NCBI RefSeq assembly: GCF_019968905.1
Contig: NZ_CP079946.1
Span: 6,545,356-6,609,355 of the forward strand
DNA from: Corallococcus sp. EGB
GTDB lineage: Bacteria; Myxococcota; Myxococcia; Myxococcales; Myxococcaceae
Length of the DNA stretch: 64,000 nucleotides
Direction: 5' to 3'
Made by a program: the position numbers and the translations under genes. Within the stretch, counting starts at the first letter, position 1; every line of letters starts with the position of its first letter. The notes below the pieces were generated by a model. The model searched no databases. It was not told where the DNA came from and saw nothing but the letters and a program-made list of their open reading frames with translations. This document shows, piece by piece, positions 9,975-19,411 of this stretch.

Positions 9975-9984
9975 CCGCGCTCCC

Positions 9985-11103
9985 ATGCCCCCCAAGGCCA
10001 TTGGTCCCTACCGCGTGCTGGAAACGCTCGGCAGTGGCGGGGCCGGGACCGTCTATCGGGCCCTGGACCGCCGCAGCAACGACGAGGTCGCGCTGAAGCT
10101 CCTGTCGACGGGTGGCCCGTCGCTGGACGACCGCGCGGCCCGGAGGCTCGCGCGCGAATTCGAGACGCTGGCGGACCTGTCCCACCCCAACGTCGTGAAG
10201 GTCTTCGAGGCCGGCGTCCACGCGGGCCAGCCGTACCTGGCCATGGAGCTCATCGAAGGGCTCACGCTGCGCCACTACCTGGACGTGAGCTTCAACGACC
10301 TGCACACGCCCACGCCCTCCTCGCGATTCCCGCTCACCGTGCGCCGCACCGCGGACGACGACTTCGGCAGCGAGGACGGCCCGGACGAGGACGCGGACGA
10401 CGCCAGCGAGGACGACGGCACCTTCGACCTCAACGCCTTCGCGGAAGAAGCGCCCAGCGAGGACCTGGCCAGCTTCCACGGCGCCGGTGACGACGACTCG
10501 GACTCGGACGGGATGCTCCTGGTGGATCCGCGCCGCGCGGCCCCTCGCACGCCGCAGCCGCCGTCGCGCGCCTCGCCTCCGAAGGTGGCGGACCTCAACC
10601 GCCCGGAGCGCATGGGCAAGCTGAAGGACGCCATGCTCCAGGTGTGCGAGGCGCTGGCGTACATCCACGGCCACGGGCTGGTGCACCGCGACCTGAAGCC
10701 GTCCAACATCATGGTGGACGACGACCGCCAGGTGCGGCTGATGGACTTCGGCCTGGCGAAGTTCCTCGCGGATGACGCGGGCATCACCGCGGACGGCAAG
10801 CTGGTGGGCACCTACCGGTACATGGCCCCGGAGCAGATCCTGGGCGAACCGCTGGATGGGCGCGCGGACCTGTACAGCCTGGGCGTCATCCTGTACGAGC
10901 TGATGAGCGGGCGTCCGCCGTTCGACGCGAAAACGCCGCACGAGCTGTGGCGTCAGGTGCTGGAGACGGAACCTCCGCCGCTGCTCGCGCTCAACCTGCA
11001 TGGCGACCCGCAGCTGGCGCGGGTGGCCCATCGCCTCATCCGCAAGGAGCCGGACGACCGGTTCCAGACGGCCGAGGAAGTCTACGAGGCCCTCTCCGAG
11101 TGA
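9985..11103 (+). CDS. Serine/threonine protein kinase with an acidic insert between the lobes
   Basis: Hanks-type kinase, 372 residues, soluble (no membrane helix). N-lobe 1-100: [11 protein letters not shown] (17-25), VALKLL with the ATP-binding lysine at 38, and hinge YLAMELIEG near 84-92. Residues about 101-207 are an insert: a strongly acidic stretch (about 122-176, mostly D/E/S) and then a Pro/Arg/Ala-rich stretch. C-lobe: HRDLKPSN (HRD at 234-236), [35 protein letters not shown]. The ATG at 9985 begins the conserved domain directly; a GTG at 9961 is possible but lies inside the predicted promoter. The stop overlaps the next start (GTGA), coupling it to the pseudouridine synthase. Confidence 0.9.
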   Translation: MPPKAIGPYRVLETLGSGGAGTVYRALDRRSNDEVALKLLSTGGPSLDDRAARRLAREFETLADLSHPNVVKVFEAGVHAGQPYLAMELIEGLTLRHYLDVSFNDLHTPTPSSRFPLTVRRTADDDFGSEDGPDEDADDASEDDGTFDLNAFAEEAPSEDLASFHGAGDDDSDSDGMLLVDPRRAAPRTPQPPSRASPPKVADLNRPERMGKLKDAMLQVCEALAYIHGHGLVHRDLKPSNIMVDDDRQVRLMDFGLAKFLADDAGITADGKLVGTYRYMAPEQILGEPLDGRADLYSLGVILYELMSGRPPFDAKTPHELWRQVLETEPPPLLALNLHGDPQLARVAHRLIRKEPDDRFQTAEEVYEALSE

Positions 11104-12037
11104 CCACGACGACGACGCACACCCTCACCGTGGACGCCCCGAAGGCGGGCCAGCGGGTGGACCTGTTCGTGGGCGAGGCCCTGGGCCTGTCCCGCGCGCG
11201 CCTGAAGCGCCTCTTCGAGGAAGGCCAGGTGCGCGTGGACGGCCGCACCGCGAAGAAGGGGCTTACCGTCACCGCCGGCCAGAAGGTCGCCGTGACGGTG
11301 GAGGAGGCCCCGCGCGAGGCCGTGCCCGACACGGAGCTCCCGCTCGCCGTCCTGCACGAGGACGAGGCCCTGCTCTTCGTGGACAAGCCCGCCGGCCGGC
11401 CCTCGCACCCGCTGCAGCCGGGCGAGACGGGCACGGTGGCCAACGCCCTGGTGGCGCGCTTCCCGGAGGTCGCGCGGGCGTCCCAGGACCCGCGCGAGGG
11501 TGGCCTGTGCCACCGGCTGGACGTGGAGACGTCCGGCGTCCTCGTCGCGGCCCGCACGCGTGAAGCGTGGACCGCCGTGCGCGAGGCCTTCAGCACCCGC
11601 GCGGTGGACAAGCGCTACCTCGCGCTGGTGACGGGTCCGCTGGCGGACGAGGGCGAGGTGGAGGTCCCGCTGCGCCACCACCCGCGCCACCCGGACCGCG
11701 TGGAGCCCGCCCCCTACGGCGCCGAGGACGCCCGCGAGGCGCTGTCCCACTTCCAGGTGCTGGCCCGCGCCGGGGACTACAGCCTCGTGGAGGTGAAGAT
11801 CCTGACGGGCGTGCTGCACCAGGTGCGCGCGCACCTGGCGGGCGTGGGCGCGCCGCTCGTGGGGGATGCGCTCTACGGTGGCCGCGAGGCGCCGGAGCTG
11901 GGACGGTTCTTCCTGCACGCCCGCTCGCTCACCGTGCCGCATCCGGTGACGAAGCAGCCCGTGAAGGTGGAGAGCCCGCTGCCGCCGGACCTGGTGGCGG
12001 AGCTGGCGCGGCACGGGCTGTCGTGGCCGGTCGCCCG

Positions 12038-12041
<4 letters not shown>
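11100..12041 (+). CDS. RluA-family 23S rRNA/tRNA pseudouridine synthase
   Basis: Isomerises specific uridines in rRNA or tRNA. 313 residues from a GTG start that overlaps the kinase stop (GTGA). Residues 1-80 form an S4-like RNA-binding domain ([30 protein letters not shown] pattern). The catalytic domain has [13 protein letters not shown], the diagnostic [12 protein letters not shown] with the catalytic aspartate, DKRYLALV and [24 protein letters not shown]. Cannot be assigned confidently to RluA, RluC or RluD. Converges on yjbQ, with the two stop codons overlapping by four bases (12038-12041). Confidence 0.92.
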
Positions 12042-12451
<410 letters not shown>

Positions 12452-12480
12452 GGCTCGCACTGTCAGAGGGGACCACTAGA

Positions 12481-13698
12481 GTGACTCACGCCATGCGAGC
12501 CATCCTCCACGTGGACATGGACGCCTTCTATGCGTCCGTCGAGCAGCGCGACAACCCGGCCCTGCGGGGCAAGCCGGTCATCGTCGGCGGGCATGCACAG
12601 CGCGGCGTGGTGGTGGCCGCGTCCTATGAGGTGCGTCCCTTCGGGGTGCGCAGCGCGATGCCCATGGCGAGGGCGGTGAAGCAGGCGCCGCACGCCATCG
12701 TGGTGAAGCCGCGCTTCTCCGCCTACGCGGAGGCCAGCGAGCAGGTGTTCGCCATCTTCGAGCGGTACACGCCGCTGATTGAACCCCTGTCGCTGGACGA
12801 GGCCTTCCTGGACGTCACCGCCTCGGTGGGGCTGTTCGGCGCGGCGGCGGACATCGCGAAGCGGATCCGCCAGGAGATTGCCCACGAGCTGAAGCTGCCG
12901 GCGTCCGCGGGCATCGCGACGGCGAAGTTCGTGGCGAAGATCGCCTCCGACCTGGCGAAGCCCAACGGCCAGCGCGAGGTGCGCCCGGAGGAGACGGTGG
13001 CGTTCCTCGCCGGGCTGCCGGTGTCGCGGCTGTGGGGCGTGGGGCCCAAGACGGAAGAGGCGATGAAGCGCGCGGGGCTCGTCACCATTGGGGACGTGGC
13101 GGCGCGCGACGTGGACTGGCTGGAGGAGCGCTTCGGCGCGGCGAGCGCGAAGCACCTGTGGGAGCTGTCGCACGGCCTCGACGCGCGGGACGTGGTGCCG
13201 GACCGGGCGGCCAAGAGCGTGGGCGCGGAGGACACCTTCGACGAGGACCTGACGGGCCTGGAGGCGCTCAAGCCGCACGTGCACGCGCAGGCCCTGCGGG
13301 TGGCCCGGCGGCTGCGGCGCGCGGCGCTCAAGGGGCGCGTGGTGCAGCTCAAGCTGAAGTTCGCGGACTTCACGCTCATCACCCGGCGCGTCACGCTGCG
13401 CGAGGCCACGGACGACGGCCAGGCCCTCTACCGCGCGGCGCTGGAGCTGCTGGAGCGCGCGCACGAGGGCAAGCCCCTGCGGCTCACCGGCGTGAGCGTG
13501 CAACTGGACGAGGACGAGCCCCAGCTGGGGTTGTTCCCGGCGGCGGAGGCCCGGTCGTCCAAGCTGAACGAGGCGATGGACCGCATCGCGGCCCGCTTCG
13601 GCAGCAAGGCCATCACCATGGCGGACATCGCGGGGGCGGAGGCGTCGGATGACGCCCCGCACCGCTCCGAGAAGCCCGTGGAGAAGCCGAAGCGGTAG
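12481..13698 (+). CDS. dinB: DNA polymerase IV (Y-family translesion polymerase)
   Basis: Error-prone polymerase bypassing lesions during DNA-damage tolerance. 405 residues: palm motif ILHVDMDAFYASVEQRDNP, catalytic SLDEAFLDVT, the helix-hairpin-helix region GLPVSRLWGVGPKTEEAMKRAGLVTIGDVA, and a little-finger domain with KSVGAEDTFDEDLTG. The C-terminal part ..QLGLF resembles a beta-clamp-binding peptide (residues about 341-346). The GTG at 12481 has AGAGGGG 9 bases upstream, whereas the ATG at 12493 has none at that distance, so GTG is preferred. No LexA-like operator was recognised in the 29-base upstream gap. Confidence 0.95.
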   Translation: MTHAMRAILHVDMDAFYASVEQRDNPALRGKPVIVGGHAQRGVVVAASYEVRPFGVRSAMPMARAVKQAPHAIVVKPRFSAYAEASEQVFAIFERYTPLIEPLSLDEAFLDVTASVGLFGAAADIAKRIRQEIAHELKLPASAGIATAKFVAKIASDLAKPNGQREVRPEETVAFLAGLPVSRLWGVGPKTEEAMKRAGLVTIGDVAARDVDWLEERFGAASAKHLWELSHGLDARDVVPDRAAKSVGAEDTFDEDLTGLEALKPHVHAQALRVARRLRRAALKGRVVQLKLKFADFTLITRRVTLREATDDGQALYRAALELLERAHEGKPLRLTGVSVQLDEDEPQLGLFPAAEARSSKLNEAMDRIAARFGSKAITMADIAGAEASDDAPHRSEKPVEKPKR

Positions 13699-13719
13699 CG
13701 CGGTCCCCGGACACGACAC

Positions 13720-13748
13720 GGGCCGGAGCACCTGGGCGCCCCGGCCCC
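13720..13748 (+). terminator. Possible terminator hairpin after dinB
   Basis: GGGCCGG (13720-13726) pairs with CCGGCCC (13741-13747) around a 14-base loop, between the convergent dinB and pcnB genes. There is no clear U-tract, so this is weak. Confidence 0.3.
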
Positions 13749-13775
13749 TTCGCGACGCGCGGATGCCGCGCGGCG

Positions 13776-15635
13776 CTACCCCTCGCCCGCGTCGGAGCCG
13801 GAGGATGCCGGGCGGTCCGAGCCCGCGCTGCTGCCCTCTGCGCTCCCATTGCCACGGCGGCGACGGCGGCGGCGGCGCTTGCGGCGGGGGCCGTCCGCGT
13901 CCCCACCGGCGCTCGCACCAGCGCGCGGCGGCGGCACCTCACCGGCCTGCCAGGCCTCCAGCGCCTCGCGGCCCTCGCCCGTGGCCTCCACCGTCATCGC
14001 GTAGACGGCCAGCGCCTCGTTGAAGAGCGGGTGGCGGCGGAAGGCGCCCGTCTTGCGGCGGCGCTCTCCGGTCAGCGTGCGCTGCATGAGGAGCAGCATG
14101 CGGCAGCGCTCGGCGATGCGGCGCGGCAGCCGCGCGGACTCCACGAAGCCCGCCAGCAGGTCCTCGATGACGCGCGACACCGACGCGCGACCGTCGTCCT
14201 GCGAGTCATCCGGCGGCGGCTGCGCGCGGCTGATGGGCACCAGCAGCGTCGCCAGCAGGATGGCGTCGTCCAGCACCTCGCCCGCCGACACGCGCTTATC
14301 CAGCGCCTGCGCGAAGGCGTAGAAGGTCTTCTCCCCTTCCTTGCCGTGCTCGCGCAGGTACGCGTCCACGGGCGGCAGCAGAATCTTCAGCGCGTCCAGC
14401 GCCGCCAGCAGCTTCAGCGCCGGAGCGGACACGCCGCCGCGGATGAGCCGGAACGTCTCCTCCAACAGGCGCGCGGGCGCGCAGCGCGGCAGGTCCTCCA
14501 CCGCGCCCTCCATCGCCGCGTACGTGCGCGACTCGATGTCCAGGTCCAGCTTCGCCGCGAAGCGCACCGCGCGCAGGATGCGCACCGGGTCCTCGCGCAT
14601 GCGGATTTCGGGGTCGCCAATCGTCCGGATGAAGCGCTCATCCAGGTCGCGCCGGCCGCGCACGTAGTCGATGACCCGGCCTTCGCTCGCGTCGTAGAAC
14701 AGGCCGTTGATGGTGAAGTCACGGCGGCGCGCGTCCTGCTGCGCGGTGCCGAAGACGTTGTCGTGCGTGATGAGGAGGTCCTCGCCGCTCTGCCCCTCCT
14801 CCGCTCCGCCCGCCGCCGGCTCCAGCTCCGTGGGGTTCGCGCGGAAGGTGGACACCTCCACGATCTTCCCGCCCTTGAAGTAGACGTGCGCCAGCCGGAA
14901 GCGCCGGCCGATGAGGCGGCAGTTGCGGAAGATGGCGCGCACCTCGCCCGGGTGGGCGCTGGTGGCCACGTCGAAGTCCTTGGGCTTGCGGCCCAGCAGC
15001 AGGTCGCGCACGCAGCCGCCCACCAGGTAGGCCTGGTGGCCGTGCTGATGCAGCCGCAGCACCACCTTGAGCGCGTCCGGATCCATCTCGTCCGGGTTGA
15101 TCTCCGCGGGCTCGCCCGTGCGGGTGGTCGTGGGCGCGTGCAGCTCCGGCTCGTTCGCGGCGGGCTCGGGCTCCGGCTCCAGGATGACGGCCTCGGGCTC
15201 CTCGGCCTCGTCGCCCGCCTCGGCGGCGGCCTGCGCGTCCTCCGCCTCCGCGGCCTTCAAGGCCTCGGTAGCGCGCAGGATTTCGTCGCTGACCTCGGGG
15301 CCGGCGTCCTCGGCGTCGTCATCGTCGTCGAACCCGTCGTCCTCCGCCGCGTCCACGGCATCGGGGGGTTCCACCGGGGCCTCGGAGGCCCGGACAGGGG
15401 TTGCGTGTTCGCTGGGGTGCTCGGCGGAGTCCGCGTGCACCTGGGCCTCGGTGCGCTCGGAGCGCTCCTCGGAGCCCGTCAGTTCCAGGGGGGAAGACAT
15501 GGAATGAACCTCGTGCGCGGACCCGGATGCCTGCGCCGCTGCCGCCTCGAAGGAGGCCTCTCCGCGCGCGTCGTCTCCGGGCGCGGCTGGCAGCGTTCCG
15601 CCAGGGGGCGGGGGATGGGTCGGGTCTCGCGTCAT
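13776..15635 (-). CDS. pcnB: Poly(A) polymerase I with acidic N-terminal and arginine-rich C-terminal extensions
   Basis: Adds 3' poly(A) tails to RNA, usually promoting decay. Class II nucleotidyltransferase core from about residue 190: LVGGCVRDLLLGRKPKDFDVAT with catalytic aspartates in DFDV, then the PAP-type segment RNCRLIGRRFRLAHVYFKGG that separates PcnB from CCA-adding enzymes, RRRDFTINGLFYD and RED..RILRAVRFAAKLDL. Residues about 50-185 are a Glu/Asp/Ala-rich low-complexity extension, and the C-terminus ends in a basic tract of about ten Arg/Lys. 619 residues, against about 450 for E. coli PcnB. An internal ATG at 15503 (residue 45) has GAGG 8 bases upstream and is a serious alternative start. 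Confidence 0.88.
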   Translation of the reverse strand: MTRDPTHPPPPGGTLPAAPGDDARGEASFEAAAAQASGSAHEVHSMSSPLELTGSEERSERTEAQVHADSAEHPSEHATPVRASEAPVEPPDAVDAAEDDGFDDDDDAEDAGPEVSDEILRATEALKAAEAEDAQAAAEAGDEAEEPEAVILEPEPEPAANEPELHAPTTTRTGEPAEINPDEMDPDALKVVLRLHQHGHQAYLVGGCVRDLLLGRKPKDFDVATSAHPGEVRAIFRNCRLIGRRFRLAHVYFKGGKIVEVSTFRANPTELEPAAGGAEEGQSGEDLLITHDNVFGTAQQDARRRDFTINGLFYDASEGRVIDYVRGRRDLDERFIRTIGDPEIRMREDPVRILRAVRFAAKLDLDIESRTYAAMEGAVEDLPRCAPARLLEETFRLIRGGVSAPALKLLAALDALKILLPPVDAYLREHGKEGEKTFYAFAQALDKRVSAGEVLDDAILLATLLVPISRAQPPPDDSQDDGRASVSRVIEDLLAGFVESARLPRRIAERCRMLLLMQRTLTGERRRKTGAFRRHPLFNEALAVYAMTVEATGEGREALEAWQAGEVPPPRAGASAGGDADGPRRKRRRRRRRRGNGSAEGSSAGSDRPASSGSDAGEG

Positions 15636-15897
15636 TCGCCTCGGAAGGGCAGCCGTCTAGCACGCATCCTCCCACCCATGGGGGTCGCGCTTAAGGACAT
15701 TCTTCAGGGACGCCGGGGGTCCACCCGGGGCCCCCTGCCCGCCCTCCATGCGCCCGCTGCCCATCGGAAAGGCGCTTCCACTGGATAACACCCGGGCCCG
15801 GGCCGCACCCCGCCCCGCGCGGGCCCCCACCGCTGGAGGGGCCGCGAAGCAAGCGGGCAGCCAGGGCCCCGGGACGGGCCCCGGCGGGCTCCAGCGC
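15636..15897. other. Intergenic region of GC-rich palindromes, no gene
   Basis: Lies between the pcnB start and the end of the HAD-like gene. It holds CCCGGGCCCGGG (15791-15802) and a 9-base direct repeat GGGCCCCGG (15864-15872 and 15876-15884) whose GGGCCC cores could fold with each other. The repeat lies just past the HAD-like gene's stop and may act as a factor-dependent terminator, but lacks a U-tract. No coding region with a ribosome-binding site was found. Confidence 0.5.
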
Positions 15898-16944
15898 TCA
15901 GGTCGGGGGCTTCAGGGAGCGCCCCTTGTGGGTCCGGGGCAGCGCGTGGGAGATGAGCGACACGTAGTCCACCGCCTGCACGCGCGGTGGGGGCGGCTGC
16001 GTGCCCAGCGCGGCCAGGCGCTTGCTGAACGCGGCCAGGATGTCCGGCACGGGGCGCATGGCGTTGAGCAGCGCGTTGGGCCCCTCCAGCGCCTGGGACA
16101 GCGCGATGGCCGCCTGCTGCAGCGGCAGCCCGCGCCGCAGCAGGTCCTGGAACGAGTTCGACAGCGTGATGATGTTGTGCCCCGCCGTCTGCACCATCTC
16201 CACGGCGATCTTCAGCACCTGCGGCGCCGTGAGGTGGCCGTCCGCCAGCAGCACCAGCGCCGCCTGGAAGTAGTTGAAGATGGGCACCACGCGCGGGCCG
16301 TAGGGCGTGAAGTGCGCGGGCGGCGTCAGCTTGTCCAGGTGGATGAAGATGCGCCGCACCGGGTCCGCGATGGGAATCTTCTTCCACGCCTCGTGCACCC
16401 GGGCGGCGTCGTCCGGGTACACCCCGCCCGCCTCCAGCACCTGGGACAGCACGCGCTCGTCCACCCGGCCCGCGATGAGGTCCGCGTAGAGCGAGTAGAT
16501 GAACGCGTCCGCCTCCGCGTCGTCGCCGAAGAGCACCTCCTCCGCCTCCACCGGCGCGTTGACGCGGCTCTCCAGGATGGCGGGCAGCTTGTAGCCCACC
16601 TGCCCTCGCAGGGCCCGGAAGCGCCCGCGCAACAGGTTGCCCACGTTGTCCTTGAGGACGAACTCGTCCCACTGGACGCCGTCCAGCTTGAGCTTCTCCT
16701 CCAGCACCGCGCGCATCTGCTTGGGGCTGCCGGACACGATGCACAGCCGCGAGTCCCCCTGCTCCGCCAGTTCGCGGATGAGGGCGGACGCACCCGGGAC
16801 GGCGACCTTCTCATGGGCCTTCTGGAACGCGGTGCGGAACAAGTCCCGCAGCGACTCGAAGTCCGTCTGGAGGTACGTCTTGTCCAGGTCCCACCGGTAG
16901 ATGCGGCGCGGGGGACGCGGATCGATGCGGTCCGGCAGGCTCAC
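15898..16944 (-). CDS. HAD-fold, App1-like putative phosphatase
   Basis: 348 residues from a GTG at 16944 that overlaps the plsX stop (GTGA). The N-terminus has IYRWDLDKTYL, a DxDxT HAD motif I with aspartates at 19 and 21, and IVSGSPKQM, a motif II serine near 71. The following F-V-L-K-D-N region resembles the LNS2/App1 phosphatidate-phosphatase family (DUF2183-like), in which DxDxT is catalytic. The C-terminal half (about 150-348) is alpha-helical and unrecognised. Coupling to plsX makes a role in phospholipid or acyl-phosphate metabolism plausible, but the substrate is inferred only from fold and context. Confidence 0.7.
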   Translation of the reverse strand: MSLPDRIDPRPPRRIYRWDLDKTYLQTDFESLRDLFRTAFQKAHEKVAVPGASALIRELAEQGDSRLCIVSGSPKQMRAVLEEKLKLDGVQWDEFVLKDNVGNLLRGRFRALRGQVGYKLPAILESRVNAPVEAEEVLFGDDAEADAFIYSLYADLIAGRVDERVLSQVLEAGGVYPDDAARVHEAWKKIPIADPVRRIFIHLDKLTPPAHFTPYGPRVVPIFNYFQAALVLLADGHLTAPQVLKIAVEMVQTAGHNIITLSNSFQDLLRRGLPLQQAAIALSQALEGPNALLNAMRPVPDILAAFSKRLAALGTQPPPPRVQAVDYVSLISHALPRTHKGRSLKPPT

Positions 16945-17984
16945 TTCGCCAGGCCCTCCTGGATGGCGGTGCCCAGCTCGTTCGCCACCGCCTTGGCGGC
17001 CACCTTGCCCGCGTTCGCGATGGCGCGCGCCCTGGAGCGGCCGTGCGCCTTGATGAAGATGCGGTCGAACCCCAGGATGGGCGCGCCGCCGTACTGCTCC
17101 CAGTCCGTGATGTCCTTCAGCCGCTCGATGCCGGAGGACAGCATGGCCAGGCCCGCGCGCCAGCGCAGGCTCTCCTTGTAGGCGTACTGGGCCAGCTCCA
17201 TCACCGTGTCGTGCACGCCCTCCAGCATCTTCAGGCACACGTTGCCCACGAAGCCGTCGGTGACAATCACGTCCACCGTGCCGCGCGGAATGTCGATGCC
17301 CTCCACGTTCCCCATGAAGTTGAGCCCCGGCATCTGCGACAGCCGCTGGTGCGCCTCCACCACCCGGGGCGGGCCCTTCTGGGGCTCCACGCCATTCGAC
17401 AGCAGCGCCACCTTGGGCCGGTCGTTGCGGGAGATGATGCGCGCGTAGGCGCTCCCCATGACGGCGAACGCCACCAGGTCCTCCGCGGTGGCCTCCACCG
17501 TGGCGCCCACGTCCAGGATGAGGCTGAAGGGGTCCTGCTTCGCGCCGCGCACGCTGCGCGTGGGGTACACCGTGGCCAGGGCCGCGCGGCGCACGCCGGG
17601 AATCAGCTGGAAGTGGCGCTTGCACGCGAGCACGCCCGCGCCCGTGTTGCCCGCGGAGACGAGCGCATGCGCCTCCCCTTCCGCCACCAGCCGGGCGGCC
17701 ACCGCGACGGAGGACTCGGGCTTCCGAGCCAGCGCCTCACCGGGCTTCTCGTCCATGCCCACGTAGTCCCCCGCGTGGTGCACGGAGATGCGCTCCCCGT
17801 TGTGCTTGATGCCCGCCAGGGCCTCGTCGATGACCGGCCGGTCCCCCACGAGCAGCGCGTGGATGTTCGGAGACTCCAGCGAGAGCTGGGCGGCACCTCG
17901 CACCACCTCCGCCGGGCCGTGATCGCTCCCCATCACGTCGAACGCGATGGTGATGTGCTGCGGCTTGCCCACCATGGTCCCCAT
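16941..17984 (-). CDS. plsX: Phosphate acyltransferase PlsX
   Basis: Makes acyl-phosphate from acyl-ACP for PlsY-dependent phosphatidic acid synthesis. 347 residues; ITIAFDVMGSDHGP at the N-terminus, VSAGNTGAGVLACK, PTRSVRGAKQDPFSLILDVGATVEA, VALLSNGVEPQKGPPRVVEAHQRL and VIVTDGFVGNVCLKMLEG are all family blocks. Starts at 17984 or 17975 (second ATG) are equally plausible. Unusually, it is not next to rpmF or fabH but is sandwiched, with 1-base or overlapping junctions, between an MFS transporter and a HAD-like gene. Confidence 0.95.
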   Translation of the reverse strand: MGTMVGKPQHITIAFDVMGSDHGPAEVVRGAAQLSLESPNIHALLVGDRPVIDEALAGIKHNGERISVHHAGDYVGMDEKPGEALARKPESSVAVAARLVAEGEAHALVSAGNTGAGVLACKRHFQLIPGVRRAALATVYPTRSVRGAKQDPFSLILDVGATVEATAEDLVAFAVMGSAYARIISRNDRPKVALLSNGVEPQKGPPRVVEAHQRLSQMPGLNFMGNVEGIDIPRGTVDVIVTDGFVGNVCLKMLEGVHDTVMELAQYAYKESLRWRAGLAMLSSGIERLKDITDWEQYGGAPILGFDRIFIKAHGRSRARAIANAGKVAAKAVANELGTAIQEGLAK

Positions 17985-17985
17985 C

Positions 17986-19305
17986 CTATGAGCTTTGCTC
18001 CGCGCCCGCCCCCGACATTCGCACCTGTGTCACCAGGGACAGTGCCAAAAGTCCACCCAGCGCCACCAGCACCGCGCCCGTCCCGTAAGGGGCCGTCGGG
18101 CCCAGACGGGTGAAGAGCAGCCCGCCCAGCGCCGGGCCCACGATGCGGCCCAGTGAACCGGACGCCTGATAAGCCCCCAACACCGCGCCCTGCCGCTCCA
18201 TGGGCGCGTGCAGTGACACCAGCGCGGACAGGCACGGCGTCACCAGCGCGGAGCCCACCGCCAGCAGGCCCATCACCGGAAACAGCCATCCGTACGACGG
18301 CGCCACCGGCAGCAGCGCCAGCCCCGCCGCCGTCAGCCCGAAGCCCACCACGGCCACCGGGGCCTCCCGCCCTCCCCTGCTCCCCGGGCCACCGGGCGCC
18401 GCCGGACGCGATGCGCCATGGCCCGCCGCCACCAGCCGGCGCACCAGCCCGCCCTGCACCAGCGCGGACAGCACGCCCACCACCGCGAAGAGCGCCCCCG
18501 AGCGCAGGCTCGCCTCCCTCAGGATGGCCGCGTCCGGATGCACCGCGTGCACCAGCCACCCGCCCTCCAGCGGCACCGGCCCGGAGGAGAGGAAGCGCGT
18601 CAGCAGGTACACGGAGAAGGTGCCCTCCATCTGCGAGAAGGCCACCGTGTAGAGCAGCACCAGCACCACGCACCGGCCCACGACGGGCAGCGTCAACGCG
18701 GCGGCCGCGCCCCGCATGGTGCGCGTGGTGGCGGAGGGCGAGTCCGCCTTGCGCGTCTCCGGCAGGAAGAACCAGGTGTTGAAGAGGTTCAGCGCGGACA
18801 GCCCCGCCGCGAACAGGCCGATGGCCCGGTTGCCGCCCCACGCCCCCAGGAAGCCGCCCAGCGCGGGCCCCAGCACGAAGCCCAGGCCGAACGCCGCGCC
18901 AATCACCCCCATGCCCCGCGCGCGCTCATGCGGCCTGGTGATGTCCGCCACCACCGCCTGCGCCGTGGACACGTTGCCGCCGGACACCCCGTCGATGACG
19001 CGCGACAGGAACAACAGGGGCAGCGTGTGCGCGAAGGCGAAGAGCACGTAGCCCACCAGCGACCCCACCTGCGACACCAGCAGCACCGGCCGCCGGCCGA
19101 AGCGGTCCGACAGCCGCCCCATGACGGGCGCCGCCACCAGCTGCATCAGCGAGTACACCGCGACGAGCAGCCCCACCGCGAAGGGGGAAGCGCCAAAGCG
19201 CACGCCGTACACGCCCAGCTGCGGAATCAGGATGCCGAACCCGATGAGGTCCAGGACGGCGATGCCGAACACCACCCGCAGCGACGCCTCCCGAGCCAAC
19301 TTCAC
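17986..19305 (-). CDS. MFS drug/metabolite transporter
   Basis: 439 residues with about 12 predicted membrane segments. The N-half contains the MFS loop motif GRLSDRFGRRPVLLVSQ between TM2 and TM3 and the efflux-type motif GAAFGLGFVLGPALGG in TM5, as in DHA1 drug:H+ antiporters (TetA-like). The start is a GTG at 19305: an in-frame ATG further upstream (19395) would require reading through a strong terminator hairpin. The stop lies one base before the plsX start, implying an MFS-plsX-HAD operon. Substrate unknown. Confidence 0.85.
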   Translation of the reverse strand: MKLAREASLRVVFGIAVLDLIGFGILIPQLGVYGVRFGASPFAVGLLVAVYSLMQLVAAPVMGRLSDRFGRRPVLLVSQVGSLVGYVLFAFAHTLPLLFLSRVIDGVSGGNVSTAQAVVADITRPHERARGMGVIGAAFGLGFVLGPALGGFLGAWGGNRAIGLFAAGLSALNLFNTWFFLPETRKADSPSATTRTMRGAAAALTLPVVGRCVVLVLLYTVAFSQMEGTFSVYLLTRFLSSGPVPLEGGWLVHAVHPDAAILREASLRSGALFAVVGVLSALVQGGLVRRLVAAGHGASRPAAPGGPGSRGGREAPVAVVGFGLTAAGLALLPVAPSYGWLFPVMGLLAVGSALVTPCLSALVSLHAPMERQGAVLGAYQASGSLGRIVGPALGGLLFTRLGPTAPYGTGAVLVALGGLLALSLVTQVRMSGAGAEQSS

Positions 19306-19337
19306 ACTCCCTCGTCCCCTTCGCGCGGGACCGTTGG

Positions 19338-19379
19338 AAAAAACAAGACCGCCGGAGCGCGTACGGGGCGCTCCGGCGG
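19338..19379 (-). terminator. Intrinsic terminator after gltC
   Basis: Perfect 12-bp stem: CCGCCGGAGCGC (19349-19360) pairs with GCGCTCCGGCGG (19368-19379) around a 7-base loop. On the minus strand the hairpin is followed by TCTTGTTTTTTCC, a real U-tract in a genome poor in such runs. It ends the gltB-gltA-gltC transcript and separates it from the MFS gene. Confidence 0.88.
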
Positions 19380-19411
19380 CCGGGGACAATCCCACTCTCG
19401 GCGCGAGGCGT

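Noticed and set aside
15791-15884. CCCGGGCCCGGG palindrome and GGGCCCCGG direct repeat as an operator or iteron
   Set aside because: Composition alone makes such GC palindromes likely; only two copies, no regular spacing.
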